DNA of 64,000 nt, taken from NCBI GenBank assembly GCA_003345545.1, contig PRDH01000003.1, positions 17,413 through 81,412 of the forward strand. The letters run 5' to 3'. Shown here piece by piece: positions 59,109-64,000 of this stretch. Source of the DNA: Candidatus Thorarchaeota archaeon. GTDB lineage: Archaea; Asgardarchaeota; Thorarchaeia; Thorarchaeales; Thorarchaeaceae. Made by a program: the position numbers and the translations under genes. The notes under the pieces are model-generated. The model saw only the letters and a list, made by a program, of their open reading frames with translations. It did not search any database and was not told the DNA's origin. The stretch's first letter is position 1. Every line of letters starts with the position of its first letter.

Positions 59109-61025
59109 TCATAGCCCGAGTTTGCTTGTGAATTCGAAGGTGCTATGAATGACTTCGAGCAGCTTCATGGACTTGACCATGGAGCCCACGCTTTCGACTC
59201 GTATTCCTTTCCTCTTGAGCTGCATGAAGAGACGGTCCTTGGGTTGTGGTCTTGTTGCTACGACCACAGTCTTTGCCTTGACATGGCGGTATTTGCCATC
59301 TTGAAACACAGTGATGTATTTGGGATCGATTTCGACGACACGTGCGTTGGCATTTAGTTCCACACCTCTGGCCCTGAGCTGCTGAAGGATGACCCAACGT
59401 GAGGTTCTTCCGAGGTCGACACCAATCATCTCGTCTGCATCAAACACGTACACCTTTTCAGCCTTTGACACAAGAGCCAGGGCCGTATAGCAGCCTAGAG
59501 CCTGCCCTCCAATGACGGCAACAACCCCTAGGTTGTCAAGACCAAGTGATAGGACATCATATGCTGTTGTCACGTGAGCACTTTCGACACCGTCTATGGC
59601 AGGGGCACCTGCTACGGTACCTGTCGCACAGATCACGCAGTCAAAATTGCCTTCACATAGGAGCTCTGAAGTCGCAGCAGTATTGAGGTTGATCTCGACG
59701 CCTAGAGCTCCGAGCTCACGTTCCATATATCTGACATATGCCGCAAACTCACCACGACCAGGGATTCTAGCAGCAAGATTCAGAAGGCCACCAAGCTTAT
59801 TGTGCTGTTCAAAGAGAACAACTCTGAATCCACGAAGTGCTAATACCCGGGAAGCCTCCATGCCTGCTGGGCCTCCACCTACTACTGCGATATGACCTGA
59901 CCCCTTGGGACCTAAAGACTTCTCACTCTCAAAACCAGCAAGAGGATTGATTGCACATGTGACAGGCTCGATCATGAAGGCTCGGTCCAAGCACCCTTGG
60001 TTGCATCCAATGCACGGTCGTGTGAGTCTCTGCTGTCCAGTTCGTGCCTTCGTCGGGAGCTCTGGATCAGCAATGAATCCTCGTGACATTCCTATAAGCT
60101 GAATCTTTCCTCTAGACAAGATATGTTCAGCAATGGTCACGCTATTGATCCGATTGCATGCGACCACCGGAACCGAAACAACGTCAGCTATGCCTTCGGC
60201 GAGATAGGCAAAGTAACCTCGGGGCACATTCATGGTGATTTGAGGGACCCTAGTCTCATGCCATCCACCTGTTACATTCAAGCAGTCGACTCCGGCTCTA
60301 CAGAGCAAAGGCGCAATAATCTTGTTATCGTCGAGAGTGAGACCATCTGGTACGAAGTCTTGTCCACTCATCCGGTAGAGTATCGGAAAGCCACGGCCAA
60401 CCGACTTGCGAACACTCCCAACAACCTCAAGTGCAAACTTTGCACGGGCTTCCAGATCTCCACCATATTCATCCTCACGCAGGTTTGTAGCTTTGGCCAG
60501 AAACTGATTGATGATGTAACCAGCTGAGCCGATTATCTCGACAGCATCGAAGCCGGCTTGCTTCGCGCGACGAGCGGCCTTCCCGAAGTTTGAAGCAGTT
60601 TCGTGAATTTCATCAATTGACAATGGCCGAGCAGTTTCTCGCGTCAGTCTGTTTTTGGTTGCTGATGCCGACACGGCCTGCTCACCCAGAATGAGTGAGT
60701 GCACATAGCGGCCGGCGTGGTAGAGCTGAGCAGCCACAGGAACGTCGTATGAGTGGATAGCCTCCGAGAGTTTCTGTAGACCCACAATGTGGTCATCTCG
60801 CGAGATGCCAATCATCGTTGGACTGCTCATCCCTAAATGCTCCGTGTAGCAGCCTCCAACGATGATCAGTCCAGGTCCATGCCTTGCGCGGGCACTGTAG
60901 AAGTCGACGAGCCTGTCTGTCACAACTCCATCCTCATCGCAATAGCCAAGATGTGTGGCGAGCAGAATCAGTCTGTTCTTGAGTTCCATTCCCCTTATGG
61001 AAACAGGCTCCCACAACTTCATCAT
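59109..61025 (-). CDS. NADH:flavin oxidoreductase / 2,4-dienoyl-CoA reductase-like (OYE family)
   Basis: TIM-barrel OYE N-terminus (LWEPVSIRGMELKNRLILLATHLGY), CIGCNQGCLDRAF Fe-S motif, GGGPAGMEASRVLALRGFRVVLFE. Confidence 0.9.
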   Translation of the reverse strand: MMKLWEPVSIRGMELKNRLILLATHLGYCDEDGVVTDRLVDFYSARARHGPGLIIVGGCYTEHLGMSSPTMIGISRDDHIVGLQKLSEAIHSYDVPVAAQLYHAGRYVHSLILGEQAVSASATKNRLTRETARPLSIDEIHETASNFGKAARRAKQAGFDAVEIIGSAGYIINQFLAKATNLREDEYGGDLEARAKFALEVVGSVRKSVGRGFPILYRMSGQDFVPDGLTLDDNKIIAPLLCRAGVDCLNVTGGWHETRVPQITMNVPRGYFAYLAEGIADVVSVPVVACNRINSVTIAEHILSRGKIQLIGMSRGFIADPELPTKARTGQQRLTRPCIGCNQGCLDRAFMIEPVTCAINPLAGFESEKSLGPKGSGHIAVVGGGPAGMEASRVLALRGFRVVLFEQHNKLGGLLNLAARIPGRGEFAAYVRYMERELGALGVEINLNTAATSELLCEGNFDCVICATGTVAGAPAIDGVESAHVTTAYDVLSLGLDNLGVVAVIGGQALGCYTALALVSKAEKVYVFDADEMIGVDLGRTSRWVILQQLRARGVELNANARVVEIDPKYITVFQDGKYRHVKAKTVVVATRPQPKDRLFMQLKRKGIRVESVGSMVKSMKLLEVIHSTFEFTSKLGL

Positions 61026-61200
61026 GTATTCACCTCATTCACGGAATAAGACCTGCGCCCAAGAAATCCTCTCTGCGCAGCCAGGAAATCTCCTGTTCTT
61101 TGGTTCCGGATCAATTTCATTTGCAGGCCCGTCGGAAGTCACATCGAAAGCCAATAGCATCATTAAGATATACTTGTCCACTACTTGGCCGAATAGATCA

Positions 61201-61848
61201 CTATGCTGTCAGAGTTCGCAGAATCCCCTCTAGTGCTCCATCTGGGCCTTTGAAGACTCGCACGCGAAACTCAATCCGCATTCTCTTGGCGATTCCCCGG
61301 CAGGCATCAATGTCAACGCCAGGAATGTCAACAACAGAGAATTCGACTCTCATCAGAGGTTTGCACCTTTCAGCGAACTCCAGAATAGAATCGTAAGCAG
61401 ATCTCCCAAACTTTGGTTGACACAATCTCAGATAGGTGTCAGAATCAGGCGCGTTGAGAGAGATCTGGATCCTGTCCAAGCCCGCATCTGCCAATTCATG
61501 AGGAACATCACGAGAAGGGTAGAGAAGAAGCGCCTGTCCGTCCGTGTTCATTCTGATGGGTGTATGACTCAATTCTCTCATCTTCCGGATTGCAGCAATA
61601 GTCCCATCCAGATTGAGAAGTGGCTCTCCAAAACCAACTATGGCAATGTCAGTGAATTTTGATTTCCAGGTCTCCTCGATTTCCCTCACAAGTTCTTCAA
61701 CGGTTGGATCTTTGTCGAGAACCAGATTGAAACCAAAGACTCCCTCTCCAAAATGGCGAACACAGAACAAGCAATCATTGATGCATCGAGAGGTGGGATT
61801 TATGTAAAAGCTGTTTCCTCGCCAATATGTCAGGTTACCTCTAGCCAT
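61201..61848 (-). CDS. Radical SAM protein (TatD-associated type)
   Basis: FYINPTSRCINDCLFCVRHFGEG (CxxDCxFC), VGFGEPLLNLDG. Internal ATG chosen to avoid overlap with the upstream gene. Confidence 0.8.
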   Translation of the reverse strand: MARGNLTYWRGNSFYINPTSRCINDCLFCVRHFGEGVFGFNLVLDKDPTVEELVREIEETWKSKFTDIAIVGFGEPLLNLDGTIAAIRKMRELSHTPIRMNTDGQALLLYPSRDVPHELADAGLDRIQISLNAPDSDTYLRLCQPKFGRSAYDSILEFAERCKPLMRVEFSVVDIPGVDIDACRGIAKRMRIEFRVRVFKGPDGALEGILRTLTA

Positions 61849-61940
61849 TGAGATAGCACGTCCCTCTCGGAGTGAATACTTGAGATTCACTGATAGCATC
61901 ATTGTCATCCAGCCATTTAATTGTCTCGAAGTCATGAGGT

Positions 61941-63659
61941 TCATTTCTGCTCTGAGGAGTGTCCCCTCAAAAACAGCGCAAGTCCAATCAGGAGTGGAAT
62001 GACAGCCATTATCACGACAATCACAAGGACTGTGATTGTGAGCGGCAAAGCCTGAATCATGGTAAGAATTGCTGTCGCCCACGTCATTAGAAGTGCAACC
62101 ACCAGGCCATAACGTATCACTTCGCCCTCGATACCAATTTTATCAATGACCGCTGCGGCATTCTGTATTTTGGCAGGACTCAGGACGCTAGCGAGCCCTC
62201 CTCCAATTCCATTTGATGCAGAAACCACCATAGCATTCGCACCAATTATTGTACTTGTATCAACGTGATACTTTGTGAACATTGCAATTGCAGAAGTTTC
62301 GGAACCAGAGATGAATCCAGCTAGAAGTCCTAGAAATGGAGCCAATGCGGGATACAATATACCAAGCCCTGCAGTCGCCGACGCAAGAAGGAATATCATA
62401 TTATTGTATGAATCTGAAGGTGGATTCATAATACCAAGGGCGTCTAAAAAGAAGCCACTGTAGTTCATTACCTCAGCCATTGAAAAGAAGATTGCAGCAG
62501 CTAGGACGGGTCGTGGAGCTCTCTTAAGGAATTTCCTCATTGTTCTCCTGAGGACTTGCCGGTCTCTTGAGAGAAACGGAACAGATAGAAGAGTGGCAAT
62601 CAACATCAAAGTGTAGGCCTGCCAGAGGAATTTTGTACTGACAAAATACGAGACAATTTCACTCCCACGTAGAACTTGTCCAAATGTGACTACCAAATCG
62701 AGGTCTCGAGAGAGGAACTGCTTGATAGGCTCTATAAGAGTCGTGACTAATGAGAGAACAACAAGGATAATCCATGGAATGCTCGCACGGATGAGAGAGA
62801 TTGATTTCTCGGCCTTCTCATCTTCAACGGACAATTGCCCTCTATCAATTAGCTTTCGTCCCCGGATCCTTGTGTAGAGAAGTATTACTAGAAGAACAAG
62901 AGCTCCTGCCACAACATTCGTCAGCCTTGTTAGGCCGATGAAGTCAAGGTTGCAGATTATCGCAGAGAAACCAGCAGTTACACCGCAAATCACAGCCAAA
63001 AAGAGCCCCTCTCGGTCTAAGAGCAATTTCTTGCCACCTGCTATCCATAGCATAGATACTGCAATTCCTACGGTTATCAGAGGCATGTAGACAGCAAATA
63101 CTGACCCAGCTTCTGATGCAGAAAGCACAACGCCTGTAGCATCACGATAATAGACTTGGAACACGTCTACTGGGACTCCGAGAAGTGAAAAGGTTGTCAG
63201 AGGATCATATCCAATTGATGGAAGTGCAACTGCTACAAGTGGAGAAAATCCTAGTGCAAGCATCACAGGGGGCAACATGGAAACTGGGGTAGCCCCAATC
63301 CCAACAAGGAAAAGCCCTAGACCAAGGCTGATTAACAGAATCTGAATTGGTCTACTTCCCCCGCCGAGGGTCTTGAAGAAGACGATCAACCTTTGTAGTG
63401 CTCCGGTTTCTTGCATGAATGTCATCATTAGAATCGATGTTGCGACCATAAGGGAAATTGGAAATGACTTGACGATGCCTGCGATACTAGCTGTGATGGC
63501 TATGGGTATATCAGTCTGGAAAGCAGCAATGGCAATAACCATTGTAAGAAACCATACAACGACCCCAGTGACATCAGCAGCCTTGTGCAGGAAAACCAAT
63601 AGAGTGAATGCAAGGATTATTGGGAGAATGATTAGTACTAAGCCTACTGTGGGATCCAT
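61941..63659 (-). CDS. L-lactate permease-like transporter
   Basis: Multi-pass; LALGFSPLVAVALPSIGYDPLTTFSLLGVPVDVF and GNAMVV..NGIGGGLASVLSPAKIQNA-like motif. Confidence 0.8.
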   Translation of the reverse strand: MDPTVGLVLIILPIILAFTLLVFLHKAADVTGVVVWFLTMVIAIAAFQTDIPIAITASIAGIVKSFPISLMVATSILMMTFMQETGALQRLIVFFKTLGGGSRPIQILLISLGLGLFLVGIGATPVSMLPPVMLALGFSPLVAVALPSIGYDPLTTFSLLGVPVDVFQVYYRDATGVVLSASEAGSVFAVYMPLITVGIAVSMLWIAGGKKLLLDREGLFLAVICGVTAGFSAIICNLDFIGLTRLTNVVAGALVLLVILLYTRIRGRKLIDRGQLSVEDEKAEKSISLIRASIPWIILVVLSLVTTLIEPIKQFLSRDLDLVVTFGQVLRGSEIVSYFVSTKFLWQAYTLMLIATLLSVPFLSRDRQVLRRTMRKFLKRAPRPVLAAAIFFSMAEVMNYSGFFLDALGIMNPPSDSYNNMIFLLASATAGLGILYPALAPFLGLLAGFISGSETSAIAMFTKYHVDTSTIIGANAMVVSASNGIGGGLASVLSPAKIQNAAAVIDKIGIEGEVIRYGLVVALLMTWATAILTMIQALPLTITVLVIVVIMAVIPLLIGLALFLRGHSSEQK

Positions 63660-63662
63660 GAT

Positions 63663-64000
63663 TCATGACCCCTTTTCGAGATAGCCGTTCTCGAAATACC
63701 AGTCGATTGCTCTCCGGAAGCCATCCGCCATCGTGACTCTCGGCGCCCAATCCAGAAGCCGCTTTGCCTTCTCATTCGTGTATACCCTCTCAGAACCCAT
63801 CATATCCACAGATTTTGGATGCCAAAAGAATGTCATCTTCTTGCGATTCTTTATGGGGCTTAGCAGAGCTATTCCGAACTTTGCAACTGCTCCCGGAACG
63901 CGGAGTCGCGGCGGTTTCACTCCAAGGTGTCTGGTCGACACCTCGACAAACTCCTGCCAACTCATTGATTCGTCAGGGCAAAGAATGATTGTCTGGTTGA
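63663..64000 (-). CDS. NAD-dependent epimerase/dehydratase, C-terminal part, truncated by window end
   Basis: Frame open through window end (NQTIILCPDESMSWQEFVEVSTRHLG...VYTNEKAKRLLDWAPRVTMADGFRRAIDWYFENGYL). Confidence 0.75.
   Translation of the reverse strand, partial: NQTIILCPDESMSWQEFVEVSTRHLGVKPPRLRVPGAVAKFGIALLSPIKNRKKMTFFWHPKSVDMMGSERVYTNEKAKRLLDWAPRVTMADGFRRAIDWYFENGYLEKGS

Noticed and set aside
1-64000. CRISPR arrays, rRNA, tRNA, transposases or integrases
   Set aside because: None recognised on visual reading; tRNAscan-SE, CRISPR finders and IS searches were not run, so short RNA genes could be missed.

Overview
The window looks like chromosomal DNA from an archaeon. An Asgard (Thorarchaeota-like) origin is my inference, from a divergent Ras-like small GTPase, longin/roadblock-type proteins, TBP, archaeal AsnRS and Ig-repeat surface proteins. 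No rRNA, tRNA, CRISPR array or transposon was recognised by eye. Readable content: a 5'-truncated PEP-utilising enzyme, a histidine phosphatase, a large Thr-rich-anchored surface protein, archaeal glycogen debranching enzyme, MFS transporters, GTP cyclohydrolase II, an FrhB-like protein, a longin-like/winged-helix/MinD cluster, aldehyde:ferredoxin oxidoreductase, GDPD, geranylgeranyl reductase, acyl-CoA ligase, APRT, a pseudo-GTPase candidate, a ~13 kb duplicated ABC/FtsX permease locus with an ABC-AbrB fusion, a histone-H1-like Lys/Ala protein, AsnRS, a tandem retropepsin-like protein, an arsM/PadR pair, TBP, a site-2 protease, an OYE-type oxidoreductase, a radical SAM protein, a lactate-permease-like transporter and a truncated epimerase. 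Main items for follow-up: (1) the longin-wH / longin-wH / MinD-like operon; (2) the small GTPase with degraded Walker A and switch II; (3) the ABC ATPase-AbrB fusion inside a duplicated permease locus; (4) an MFS-like transporter with a helix-hairpin-helix tail; (5) genes interrupted by in-frame TGA or frameshift; (6) short ORFs missing from the supplied ORF track. All family calls come from motif reading, not database searches.
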